Below are positions 1 to 5,810 of a stretch of 6,624 bases of DNA, one piece after another. The notes beneath the pieces are model-generated. The model was not told where the DNA came from. It saw nothing but the letters and a program-made list of their open reading frames with translations, and searched no databases. The position numbers and the translations under genes are program-made. How positions within the stretch are numbered: position 1 is the first letter of the stretch; every line of letters starts with the position of its first letter. The DNA lies in NCBI GenBank assembly GCA_023136145.1, contig JAGLRU010000408.1, forward strand, positions 1 to 6,624, written 5' to 3'. The DNA comes from Alphaproteobacteria bacterium (GTDB lineage: Bacteria > Pseudomonadota > Alphaproteobacteria > Micavibrionales > UBA2020).

Positions 1-689
1 GTTTTGGAGCCGAGGGCGCGGATGTCAAGGCGCGTAGGCTCGATCCCCTTGTCTGTTAGGTAGGTGCGTACCATCAGCCCGCGAGAAAGTGACATGCGGC
101 GTGCACCGCTTTGACCGTTGTTGTCTTCCCCAGCGTAGGCGCGGATTTGCACGCGCATTTCCAGTGCGGCGTTCATTTGTGCGACTAAAGCATTGAGTTT
201 CCTATAAGCTGTCGATGAAATTTCGCTGGATGAGGCATCAAATTCTATGGTCAGTTTGTGGAAGGCTGATGGAGTAATAATTTTCGCTTTCTTCGGTTCT
301 TTATATGTTTTTGCTGCGGAAGTGGTGCGTTCTAAATTTTTGACAGGAAGCGCAACCTTCTTCGGTTTGGAATGGGCGGTGAAGAAAGGTTTTAACAGCC
401 GCTTTTCAGGCATAGGTGCTCTCATTTGCGGCAGAGTTATTGGTTCGGCTTTTGTGTCAATGTCAAGTGGTATTGTCGTGACGACAGGAAGCGGGACGGC
501 GCGTGGATTGGGGACGTTGGATAACGGCATGTCTTGTCCATGTTCCATCTCACCAAGGACGCTCATATCAATTTCAACGGCGGATCTTGCAGGGCTGACG
601 TACCTGTACTCGATGGCTGAGGCGATGGAAAAGGTAAATATGATTAGCAAACCGTATACGAAGGACAGAAGGATCATCGAGTTTTTCAT
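1..689 (-). CDS. Exported OmpA-like C-terminal domain protein (3' end beyond left edge)
   Basis: Partial gene: 229 codons are visible from the ATG at 689 and the frame is still open at position 1. Residues 1-25 form a signal peptide: a short basic start, a hydrophobic stretch (ILLSFVYGLLIIFTF) and an Ala-Ser-Ala signal peptidase I site before Ile26. Residues 26-140 are rich in Pro, Lys and Thr and look like an extended linker. From about residue 144 the protein resembles the OmpA C-terminal, peptidoglycan-associating fold: LTIEFDASSSEIS, then VQIRAYAGE, then RRMSLSRGLMVRTYL, then GIEPTRLDIRALGSK. R203 falls where family members carry the Arg that contacts diaminopimelate; the usual GHTD block reads AYAGE. 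No N-terminal beta barrel is visible, so it is probably a soluble periplasmic or envelope-tethered protein rather than a porin. An AGAGG ribosome site ends 6 nt before the ATG, and the gene begins 18 nt after the phosphatase gene, so co-transcription is likely. The substrate-binding role is inferred from the family only. Confidence 0.8.
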   Translation of the reverse strand, partial: MKNSMILLSFVYGLLIIFTFSIASAIEYRYVSPARSAVEIDMSVLGEMEHGQDMPLSNVPNPRAVPLPVVTTIPLDIDTKAEPITLPQMRAPMPEKRLLKPFFTAHSKPKKVALPVKNLERTTSAAKTYKEPKKAKIITPSAFHKLTIEFDASSSEISSTAYRKLNALVAQMNAALEMRVQIRAYAGEDNNGQSGARRMSLSRGLMVRTYLTDKGIEPTRLDIRALGSK

Positions 690-707
690 GAAACGCCTCT
701 TATAATC

Positions 708-1523
708 CTAGTGTGATATCTTGCCCTTTATAGGCTCTTTTGTGGAAGATTGCTTGAGTTTTTTGAGAAATCCAGTATGCAGTGACTGGTTGGCTGCGAG
801 GATGCTGCGTCCGTAGATATAGTTTTTACCCCCGTCCATGTCAGTGATGAAGCCTCCAGCTTCTTTTATCAGCAGACTGCCAGCGGCGGTGTCCCATGGA
901 TGCAAACCATGACACCAGAACACGTCAAAGCGTCCGGCGGCGACATAGGCGAGGTCGAGGCAGGCACTTCCCATGCGCCGCATCCCCCCGACGGAAGGAG
1001 CTGTTGCGCCGAGATCGGAAAAAAATTCTTTCGTTTTTTCGGTGCCGAAGCTCATTAGACAGTCTTCTTCAGAGATGCGTCCTGAAACGCGCAAGCGTTT
1101 GGAGTTTATAAAAGCGCCACCGCCTTTTTCGGCGAAGAATAATTCGTGCTTGATTGGATCGTTGGTGACAGCCGCGACGATTTCCCCGTTTTTTTCTAAT
1201 GCAATTGAGATTGACCAGTGTGGCAGTCCGTGAAGAAAGTTTGTAGTTCCGTCCAGTGGATCGATGATCCAGCGGAAGTTTTTGTCCTCGCCCTTGAACT
1301 CCCCGCTTTCCTCAAACAGGAAACCATAGGATGGACGCGCTTTAAGGAGTTCTTCCCGCAGAATTTTTTCAGATTTGAAATCAGCCGCAGAGACGAAATC
1401 TCCGGGGCCTTTTCTGGAGACCTGCAATTGCTCGACTTCTCCGAAATCGCGCGTTAGTGCACGTCCGGCCTTTTCGATTGCTTCGATCATCACGTTTAAA
1501 TGTGCAGAGCGGCGAGCTGCCAT
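708..1523 (-). CDS. suhB: Inositol-1-monophosphatase family protein (SuhB-like)
   Basis: A 271-residue protein of the Mg2+-dependent, Li+-sensitive inositol monophosphatase family, whose members hydrolyse inositol phosphates and related sugar or nucleotide phosphates in the cytoplasm. The metal-site residues are all present: E71 in FLFEESGE, D88 and D91 in IIDPLDGTTNF, and D211 in HPWDTAAGSLLIKEAGG. The length matches typical SuhB (about 260-270 residues). The ATG at 1523 is supported by an AAGGA ribosome site inside the end of efp (1533-1537, 9 nt spacing) and by the 5-nt gap after the efp stop, which suggests coupled translation. In E. coli, SuhB also binds the transcription antitermination machinery for rRNA. 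Whether this copy does so cannot be read from the sequence; other family members such as CysQ or histidinol phosphatase-like enzymes cannot be fully excluded, but the EESGE and DPLDGTTNF context favours SuhB/IMPase. Confidence 0.9.
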   Translation of the reverse strand: MAARRSAHLNVMIEAIEKAGRALTRDFGEVEQLQVSRKGPGDFVSAADFKSEKILREELLKARPSYGFLFEESGEFKGEDKNFRWIIDPLDGTTNFLHGLPHWSISIALEKNGEIVAAVTNDPIKHELFFAEKGGGAFINSKRLRVSGRISEEDCLMSFGTEKTKEFFSDLGATAPSVGGMRRMGSACLDLAYVAAGRFDVFWCHGLHPWDTAAGSLLIKEAGGFITDMDGGKNYIYGRSILAANQSLHTGFLKKLKQSSTKEPIKGKISH

Positions 1524-1528
1524 GTGTA

Positions 1529-2095
1529 TCAGTCCTTTGCGCGTTCGACGTAAGTGGCATCAGCGGTGCGAACGACGATGCGTGTGCCGGATCCGATGTG
1601 AGGCGGAACTAGAACACGAACGCCGTTCTCCAGTTTTGCAGGTTTGTAGGATGATGATGCCGTTTGACCCTTTACGACAGGATCGGATTCCACGATTTTC
1701 ATGGTGATTGTTTCAGGGAGGGCGACCGAAAGAGGTCTGTCATTGTGCATTTGCGCTTTTACGGTCATGCCGTCTTGCAGGAATTCAGCAGGTGAGCCGA
1801 TCAGGTCTTCATTTATGGTGATCTGCTCGAATGTCTCTTTGTTCATAAACGTGTATTCGGTGCCACTTGAATAGAGGAACTGAAACTCCATCTCATCAAT
1901 ATGGACGCGTTCCACTGTGTCCTGAGTGGCGAACCGGATGTCCATTTTGTTTCCGGCGATAACATCGCGCATAATGATTTGCGCTACAGCTGTTCCTTTG
2001 CCGGGGGAACGAAGCTCGTTTTCCATAATCATCCAAAGTTTGTTATTGTACTCAATTACCATGCCTCTGCGGAGAGTGTTTGCGGATACTTTCAT
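1529..2095 (-). CDS. efp: Translation elongation factor P
   Basis: A 188-residue EF-P, the factor that binds between the P and E sites of ribosomes stalled on polyproline and promotes peptide-bond formation. The length equals the family norm. Domain I (about 1-64) carries the acceptor loop SPGKGTA with K33 in the place of the E. coli lysine that is modified by EpmA/EpmB, so this is a lysine-type rather than arginine-type EF-P. Domain II is marked by TYTFMNKETFEQI, and domain III begins near VESDPVVKGQTASSS and includes YKPAKLENGVRVLVPP. The ATG overlaps the stop of the upstream dciA-like gene (ATGA). No strong ribosome site precedes it (only GGAA about 10 nt upstream), so translation probably depends on coupling to the upstream gene. 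The modifying enzyme is not in the window. Confidence 0.97.
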   Translation of the reverse strand: MKVSANTLRRGMVIEYNNKLWMIMENELRSPGKGTAVAQIIMRDVIAGNKMDIRFATQDTVERVHIDEMEFQFLYSSGTEYTFMNKETFEQITINEDLIGSPAEFLQDGMTVKAQMHNDRPLSVALPETITMKIVESDPVVKGQTASSSYKPAKLENGVRVLVPPHIGSGTRIVVRTADATYVERAKD

Positions 2096-2595
2096 ATTTT
2101 TACCATTCCAGTATTTTCTTTTGCTTGACGCGAGAGTATCGCTTTTCCTAAATTCTTTAGTGCCGTTTGTAAATCGTTTTCTTGAATTTCAGATACCATT
2201 CCGTCCAGAGTATGCTCTTCTTTCGTAGTCAGAGGGCGGAGTATTGCTGAATTTCGTCTTTTGTTATTCATAACGCTAGCTTGCTGTATTATCTTGATGT
2301 CCTTGATTGCAGGGTAGCCGAAAAACATGTTCAGCCGTTCGAGGAGCAGGGCTTTCTGGTAGCTGATTTCGAGCGCGAAAGCACCCTGTACGGAGATATG
2401 TAGAATGGCTTGATTATTCTTTTTACCATACTTTCCGGCGAATCTGAGATCAAGCGGAGTCGTTTTGGAGGCTATTTCTGGGCCGATAATGTTTGGCCAT
2501 TCCGTCACTAGTTTCCCGAACAATAGTCCTTTCCGGCCAAGAATTCCTTTGGCAAGGCTGGGAACAAGGTCAGAGATTGGACGTGGCTTTGACAT
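2092..2595 (-). CDS. dciA: DUF721 protein, probable replicative helicase loader DciA
   Basis: A 167-residue protein of the DUF721 family, which includes DciA, the loader that delivers DnaB helicase to the origin in most bacteria lacking DnaC or DnaI. Residues about 10-105 hold the domain: TEWPNIIGPEIASKTTP (W33, G38, T46-P47), then the beta-strand section ILHISVQGAFALEISYQ, then LLERLNMFFGYPAIKDIKI, all typical spacing for the family. Residues 115-160 form a charged, probably helical tail (LTTKEEHTLDGMV onward). The start at 2595 has an AAAGG ribosome site with 9 nt spacing. The stop overlaps the efp start (ATGA). It is the first gene of the four-gene minus-strand run and is transcribed away from ssb. 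The family assignment is firm; the helicase-loading role is inferred from studied DciA proteins. Confidence 0.85.
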   Translation of the reverse strand: MSKPRPISDLVPSLAKGILGRKGLLFGKLVTEWPNIIGPEIASKTTPLDLRFAGKYGKKNNQAILHISVQGAFALEISYQKALLLERLNMFFGYPAIKDIKIIQQASVMNNKRRNSAILRPLTTKEEHTLDGMVSEIQENDLQTALKNLGKAILSRQAKENTGMVKI

Positions 2596-2897
2596 TTGAA
2601 AGTGCCTTTAAGTATAATTAACAACCATTTCCAATTGGTTATAAACGTAATAACTGAATAGCGGAGCATATCTTGATATTTGCTGTAGTATTTAGACTTA
2701 CAACAAAATATAGCAAAACTACTTTTAAGGCTATTTCTAAAAACTACAAAATTCTTTAACACTCTCCACTGCCTTGCCATGTTCGCTATATTGCGGGTAT
2801 CTGGGAGGTTGTTTAGCTGTTTAGTCCTACCAACAAGTAGTGGTTTGGGTCGGTATGGAGACGTTTTAGGCAATTATGTTTATTTAGAATTCCCTCT

Positions 2898-2926
2898 TTA
2901 TTTAAAGCTCAGAAGCATGTTAAATA
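2898..2926 (+). promoter_or_regulatory. Possible ssb promoter with extended -10
   Basis: TGTTAAATA at 2918-2926 resembles an extended -10 (TG, one base, TAAATA). TTATTT at 2898-2903 lies 17 bp upstream as a poor -35 match. Transcription would begin near 2933, giving a leader of about 36 nt with a T8 run. AT-rich sequence makes chance matches likely. Confidence 0.25.
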
Positions 2927-2954
2927 TTTCAGCATTCTAATGAATTTTTTTTGA

Positions 2955-2960
2955 AAGGAA
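2955..2960 (+). promoter_or_regulatory. ssb ribosome binding site that decides the start
   Basis: AAGGAA lies 8 nt before the GTG at 2969 but only 2 nt before the in-frame ATG at 2963 and overlaps the in-frame TTG at 2951. Normal Shine-Dalgarno spacing therefore favours GTG, which also yields the family-typical N-terminus MAGSVNKV. Confidence 0.6.
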
Positions 2961-2968
2961 ATATGACC

Positions 2969-3427
2969 GTGGCTGGAAGTGTAAACAAGGTGATTCTTAT
3001 CGGAAATCTTGGGAAAGACCCCGAAGTGCGTTCATTCCCCAATGGTGGGCGTGTTGCTAATTTTTCCGTCGCAACTTCGGAAAGCTGGAAAGATAAAACG
3101 AGCGGCGAACGCAGGGAACGCACTGAATGGCACCGAATTTCCATCACGAACGATGCGCTGGTTGGCATTGCTGAAAAATATCTGAAAAAGGGTTCCAAGG
3201 TTTATCTCGAAGGCCAGCTTGAAACTCGCAAGTATGAAAAGGATGGTCGCGACGTTTACACCACTGAAGTCGTGTTGCGTCCCTACAATGGAAATTTGAC
3301 GATGCTTGATACTAGAAGCGGTGGCTCCAGTGGCGGTACGGCGGCGAATGAGTTTTCTGAAGAACCTGCGGCATCAAGCGGCGGTGCTTCCCCCAAAAAC
3401 GACATGGATGACGAAATCCCGTTTTGA
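2969..3427 (+). CDS. ssb: Single-stranded DNA-binding protein
   Basis: A 152-residue SSB that coats single-stranded DNA in replication, repair and recombination and recruits partners through its C-terminal tip. The OB fold spans about residues 1-112: SVNKVILIGNLGKDPEV, FPNGGRVANFSVATSESW (W40), RTEWHRI (W54), YLKKGSKVYLEGQLETRKYE and DVYTTEVVL. A Gly/Ser/Ala linker follows (115-145), and the protein ends in the acidic tip MDDEIPF that binds partner proteins. Two residues that stack on DNA in E. coli SSB differ: the Phe60 position reads Thr (RISITND) and the Trp88 position reads Tyr (RKYE). The GTG start is chosen from ribosome-site spacing and family N-terminus; ATG at 2963 would add two residues. 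The gene stands alone, divergent from dciA and convergent with the GDPD gene; the uvrA or gyrA neighbours common in other proteobacteria are not seen. Confidence 0.95.
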   Translation: MAGSVNKVILIGNLGKDPEVRSFPNGGRVANFSVATSESWKDKTSGERRERTEWHRISITNDALVGIAEKYLKKGSKVYLEGQLETRKYEKDGRDVYTTEVVLRPYNGNLTMLDTRSGGSSGGTAANEFSEEPAASSGGASPKNDMDDEIPF

Positions 3428-3486
3428 TTTCCGCCATCCTGACCGCATGTGAGGGATTTTCCCTGACGCAACGAACTGACCCCCTC

Positions 3487-3518
3487 GCTGCATGGCATAT
3501 GCCCTTACACTATGCAGC
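3487..3518. repeat. Inverted repeat with a nested palindrome between convergent genes
   Basis: GCTGCAT (3487-3493) and ATGCAGC (3512-3518) are perfect 7-bp arms around 18 nt. The left part of the loop is itself a 10-bp palindrome, GGCATATGCC (3494-3503). No T tract follows on either strand, so it is not a standard intrinsic terminator. It lies 60 bp past ssb and about 50 bp past the end of the GDPD gene. A second compact hairpin, AGGGA-TTT-TCCCT (3452-3464), sits closer to ssb. Confidence 0.5.
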
Positions 3519-3525
3519 CGTTAGG

Positions 3526-3550
3526 ATGACAGTGTCTGTGGGTCATTTTT
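3526..3550 (+). terminator. Weak rho-independent terminator candidate after ssb
   Basis: ATGAC (3526-3530) pairs with GTCAT (3542-3546) and runs directly into TTTTT (3546-3550). The stem is short and has an 11-nt loop, so it is a weak candidate. It is correctly placed after ssb and before the convergent GDPD gene. Confidence 0.35.
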
Positions 3551-3568
3551 AACGTAAATTGGTATCGG

Positions 3569-4498
3569 TCAAAGCGAAAGTTTGTTCTGTTTTGCCATTT
3601 CAGGTAGATAATCCGTGATTGCTGTGTAATTCACGTTCTTCTTGGCGGTATGGTTGAAAATATTTCTATAGACGGCGGCGCGCTCGGTATCTAATTCTTC
3701 AAACAGACCCCAGCTGTTTATCCCTAGCTTTCTCTCGGCAATGGCATCTATCATGTATTTGGTGATCGTCATGGTTTCAGGATGCGCATATCCTAAAACG
3801 GCTTTTTTATGCGCGTATTTTTCCCATTCTTCGCACACAAGATCAACCGTTTTAATGTCAAATGGAAGGTACTGGTAATGTGGACCCTCGACATGATCAT
3901 TGTAAATGGCCTCTGCTTTCGGTTTTTCGCCGAAGAGCATCCCGAAACTTGATTGCGGGAAAATGTCAGATATCCTGATTAAACTTTCCATGCAGAAGGA
4001 AGACCATAAAATGCGCTCCGGTGGCAAGTGCGAGTTTTTGACGGCTTCCGCAATGCGGGGCAGAAAATCATTTTCTTCATATGGCTGCGCGGAACCCTGA
4101 ACTCCTTTGATCTCTATATTCACGGCCCAGGGAAGCGTACGCGGATCACGTTCGGCGACCAGCTCTAGCACATCGTCGAATCTTGCGATGGTTCCGGTCT
4201 GGTTGCGGCCTGTTTTGTATTTTTTTATATCTGTAAAAGGCATTTCGTTGAGGAGTTCGGAAGGTATTGAATCTCCGCAAAAATGATCCTTCGGCACGAC
4301 GTTGTGCAAAGTGAATAAAACACCATCCCTCGACATCATTACGTCCGTCTCGATATAATCAGCACCGATATTAAAGGCGGCATCCATGCTTTCCAGCGTA
4401 TTTTCGACGGGAAGGCCGGAAATGTCGCGGCCTTTATAAAAAGGATTGTCGGTGCAGCCATGCCCTCTGTGTCCGCCCAGTTTAAATTGTTTTGTCAT
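3569..4498 (-). CDS. Glycerophosphodiester phosphodiesterase (GDPD family, cytoplasmic)
   Basis: A 309-residue GDPD-family TIM-barrel enzyme; family members hydrolyse glycerophosphodiesters to glycerol-3-phosphate and an alcohol, recycling lipid headgroups. Visible motifs: GGHRGHG near the start (H10, R11), VENTLESMDAAFNIGADYIETDV (E32-N33-T34, E50, D52), RDGVLFTLHN (H65) and VNIEIKG (E129, K131), then INSWG near the C-terminus. No signal peptide is present, so it should act in the cytoplasm like UgpQ rather than in the periplasm like GlpQ. Two deviations are visible: VENT instead of PENT, and HN instead of HD after the barrel strand carrying H65, with a longer insertion between HRG and ENT. 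It starts 5 nt after the cyclase stop; the nearest ribosome-site sequence is AGGAA inside the cyclase tail, 11 nt before the ATG, so coupling is likely. The exact substrate is unknown. Confidence 0.88.
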   Translation of the reverse strand: MTKQFKLGGHRGHGCTDNPFYKGRDISGLPVENTLESMDAAFNIGADYIETDVMMSRDGVLFTLHNVVPKDHFCGDSIPSELLNEMPFTDIKKYKTGRNQTGTIARFDDVLELVAERDPRTLPWAVNIEIKGVQGSAQPYEENDFLPRIAEAVKNSHLPPERILWSSFCMESLIRISDIFPQSSFGMLFGEKPKAEAIYNDHVEGPHYQYLPFDIKTVDLVCEEWEKYAHKKAVLGYAHPETMTITKYMIDAIAERKLGINSWGLFEELDTERAAVYRNIFNHTAKKNVNYTAITDYLPEMAKQNKLSL

Positions 4499-4503
4499 CT
4501 GTT

Positions 4504-5571
4504 TTACTGTTCCTGTTCCTGCGCAGACTTGACTTGATTGCGTCCGGAATTTTTGGCTTTATAAAGCGCGGCATCGGAGCGTTCGATAAAGTTCGTTACG
4601 CTTTCCCCACTGATATACTGGGTAACACCCGCAGAGAGCGTGATCTGTCCCAGATTTTCATTGCGGGTTTTGTTGATGACTTCCTTGTCTTCCACCGATT
4701 TGCGTATCATCTCTGCCACCCTGACTGCTCCAGAAAGTGGCGTATCCGGCAGGATGACCGCGAACTCCTCCCCGCCGTAACGCGCTGCCATGTCCTTACC
4801 CTTCACGCCGTCCGTTAGTGTTCGAGCGACGAGCCGCAGAACCTGATCTCCCGTCTGATGCCCGTAGGTGTCGTTGAATTGCTTGAAGCGGTCAATGTCT
4901 AGCATTATGAGGCAGAGAGCTACCCTTGAAGCACTAGCTTCCTCGACCCAGTCAAGAATCTGTCTGTCAAATGCCTTGCGGTTGGCAAGTCCTGTGAGTC
5001 CGTCCGTTAGGGCATCTTTTTTGACGTTGTCGAGATTTTTTCTTAGCTCTGCCACTTGGGTTGAGGAATTTGTCAGCTGAAATTCCAGCTCGTTATTTTT
5101 TTGTACCATTATTTTCGTGTCTTCGACGATGCTGGAAACGATAAGTCCCAGGTCTTCGATTGTTTCGGCAGTTTCCATTTTTTTAGTCGTTTCTTCAAGA
5201 ACCTCTCCATATTCTGAAGTGGTGGATTTTGCCGATTTCATCATCCCTGCTAGCTCGGTGATGGAGTGCTGAATCTTGTCGCTTATGGCTTTGATTGCAT
5301 CGTTATTGGCTGCACTATTTAAATAGCGTTTGTGAAACTTGTGGCAGGTCGTCTCGTTTATTTTCCCCGGATGATTGTCAATGGCACTAACGATCTCTGG
5401 ATACCCTTGGAAATAACGGAACCATAGTTCGTAAATATAAGGAACCGGTTCGAGATTCATCGCCTCGATTTTTTGAAATACCTTACGAGCAATATCATGA
5501 GAGCAATTCTCCCTGTTCAAAGGAGGGCATGATGTCTTGTCGTTCATTTTTGAATCAGTCTCTCCTACCAT
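4504..5571 (-). CDS. GGDEF-domain diguanylate cyclase with N-terminal helical domain
   Basis: A 355-residue cytoplasmic protein, numbered from the ATG at 5571, predicted to make cyclic di-GMP from two GTP. Residues 25-85 form a helical domain (HDIARKVFQKIEAMNLEPVPY, YELWFRYFQGYPEI) found in front of GGDEF domains in alphaproteobacteria. Residues about 90-185 are charged and probably coiled coil. The GGDEF domain starts with DALTDGLTGLANRKAFD; metal-binding LDIDRFKQFND lies at about 224-234, the active-site signature GGEEF at 266-270, and SDAALYKAKNSGRN closes the domain. The inhibitory I-site, RxxD five residues before GGEEF in PleD, reads KGKD (257-260), so product feedback may be altered. 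No transmembrane segment is seen, and the signal sensed is unknown. An upstream in-frame ATG at 5601 would add 10 residues; 5571 is preferred because GGAG lies 5 nt upstream and a promoter-like element would start the RNA near 5603. The tail encodes QEQEQ from a hexanucleotide repeat. Confidence 0.9.
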   Translation of the reverse strand: MVGETDSKMNDKTSCPPLNRENCSHDIARKVFQKIEAMNLEPVPYIYELWFRYFQGYPEIVSAIDNHPGKINETTCHKFHKRYLNSAANNDAIKAISDKIQHSITELAGMMKSAKSTTSEYGEVLEETTKKMETAETIEDLGLIVSSIVEDTKIMVQKNNELEFQLTNSSTQVAELRKNLDNVKKDALTDGLTGLANRKAFDRQILDWVEEASASRVALCLIMLDIDRFKQFNDTYGHQTGDQVLRLVARTLTDGVKGKDMAARYGGEEFAVILPDTPLSGAVRVAEMIRKSVEDKEVINKTRNENLGQITLSAGVTQYISGESVTNFIERSDAALYKAKNSGRNQVKSAQEQEQ

Positions 5572-5576
5572 TGGAG

Positions 5577-5580
5577 CTCC
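5577..5580 (-). promoter_or_regulatory. Ribosome binding site for the diguanylate cyclase
   Basis: GGAG on the minus strand (part of the GGAGCTCC palindrome at 5573-5580) lies 5 nt before the ATG at 5571. The longer-frame ATG at 5601 has only a poor AGAAG two bases upstream. Confidence 0.5.
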
Positions 5581-5609
5581 AGAGTGATTTACTTGAAGCA
5601 TAGCTTCTT

Positions 5610-5637
5610 ATTATCTCTAGTTTACCTTAACAAACAA
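5610..5637 (-). promoter_or_regulatory. Candidate promoter for the cyclase-GDPD pair
   Basis: On the minus strand, TTGTTT (5632-5637) and GATAAT (5610-5615) are separated by 16 bp, a reasonable sigma70-type match. The RNA would start near 5603, giving a leader of about 30 nt to the ATG at 5571. Confidence 0.4.
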
Positions 5638-5810
5638 TATATAAAAGTACAGGAATAGAAATATTCTAAAATCAAAGGCGTTCTATCTTTTGTCAGAATC
5701 TTGTAAGACTGAATGTTCTAAATAAGTCTGGAGTTTTATCTATCCTCTTCTAAAAAAAAGCTATTCAGCCTAAAATCCACAATCGGACTTTTAATATCAG
5801 AGGTAATTCA

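Larger units (their letters stand above)
2596..2968. other. AT-rich intergenic region between divergent dciA and ssb
   Basis: About 370 bp without a credible gene. It must hold promoters for both the dciA operon (minus) and ssb (plus). By eye it is AT-rich at both ends with a more GC-balanced stretch near 2765-2865. It contains AACCA/TGGTT arms (2623-2627 and 2636-2640) around a CCAATTGG palindrome just upstream of dciA, and a T8 tract (2945-2952) directly before the ssb ribosome site. I found no GTTC-N7-GTTC or GAAC-N7-GAAC LexA box of the alphaproteobacterial type, and no tRNA-like fold. The central balanced stretch could be a small RNA or a decayed gene, but nothing specific supports either. 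Confidence 0.6.

Noticed and set aside
247..705. A 152-codon plus-strand frame opposite the OmpA-like gene
   Set aside because: The opposite strand encodes a signal peptide and a clear OmpA-like domain, so this frame is an antisense shadow.
1375..1707. A plus-strand frame across the efp/suhB junction
   Set aside because: Both underlying minus-strand genes are firmly identified, and this frame has no family-like features.
2611..2616. TATACT (minus strand) as the dciA -10 element
   Set aside because: The RNA would begin inside the AAAGG ribosome site and there is no acceptable -35 at 16-18 bp.
2508..2873. A 121-codon minus-strand frame starting at TTG and overlapping the dciA start
   Set aside because: It has a rare start codon with no ribosome site, composition that shifts along its length, no recognisable motif, and it runs into dciA in another frame.
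2596..2968. A LexA/SOS box in front of ssb
   Set aside because: Only a lone GTTC near 2780 was found; the second half-site at the required 7-nt spacing reads TGCG.
4492..4818. A plus-strand frame opposite the GGDEF domain
   Set aside because: It is antisense to the strongly conserved catalytic region of the cyclase.
5790..5797. TTTAATAT as a -10 element for the DUF2794 gene
   Set aside because: Transcription would start only about 7 nt before the ATG and would remove the AGAGG ribosome site.
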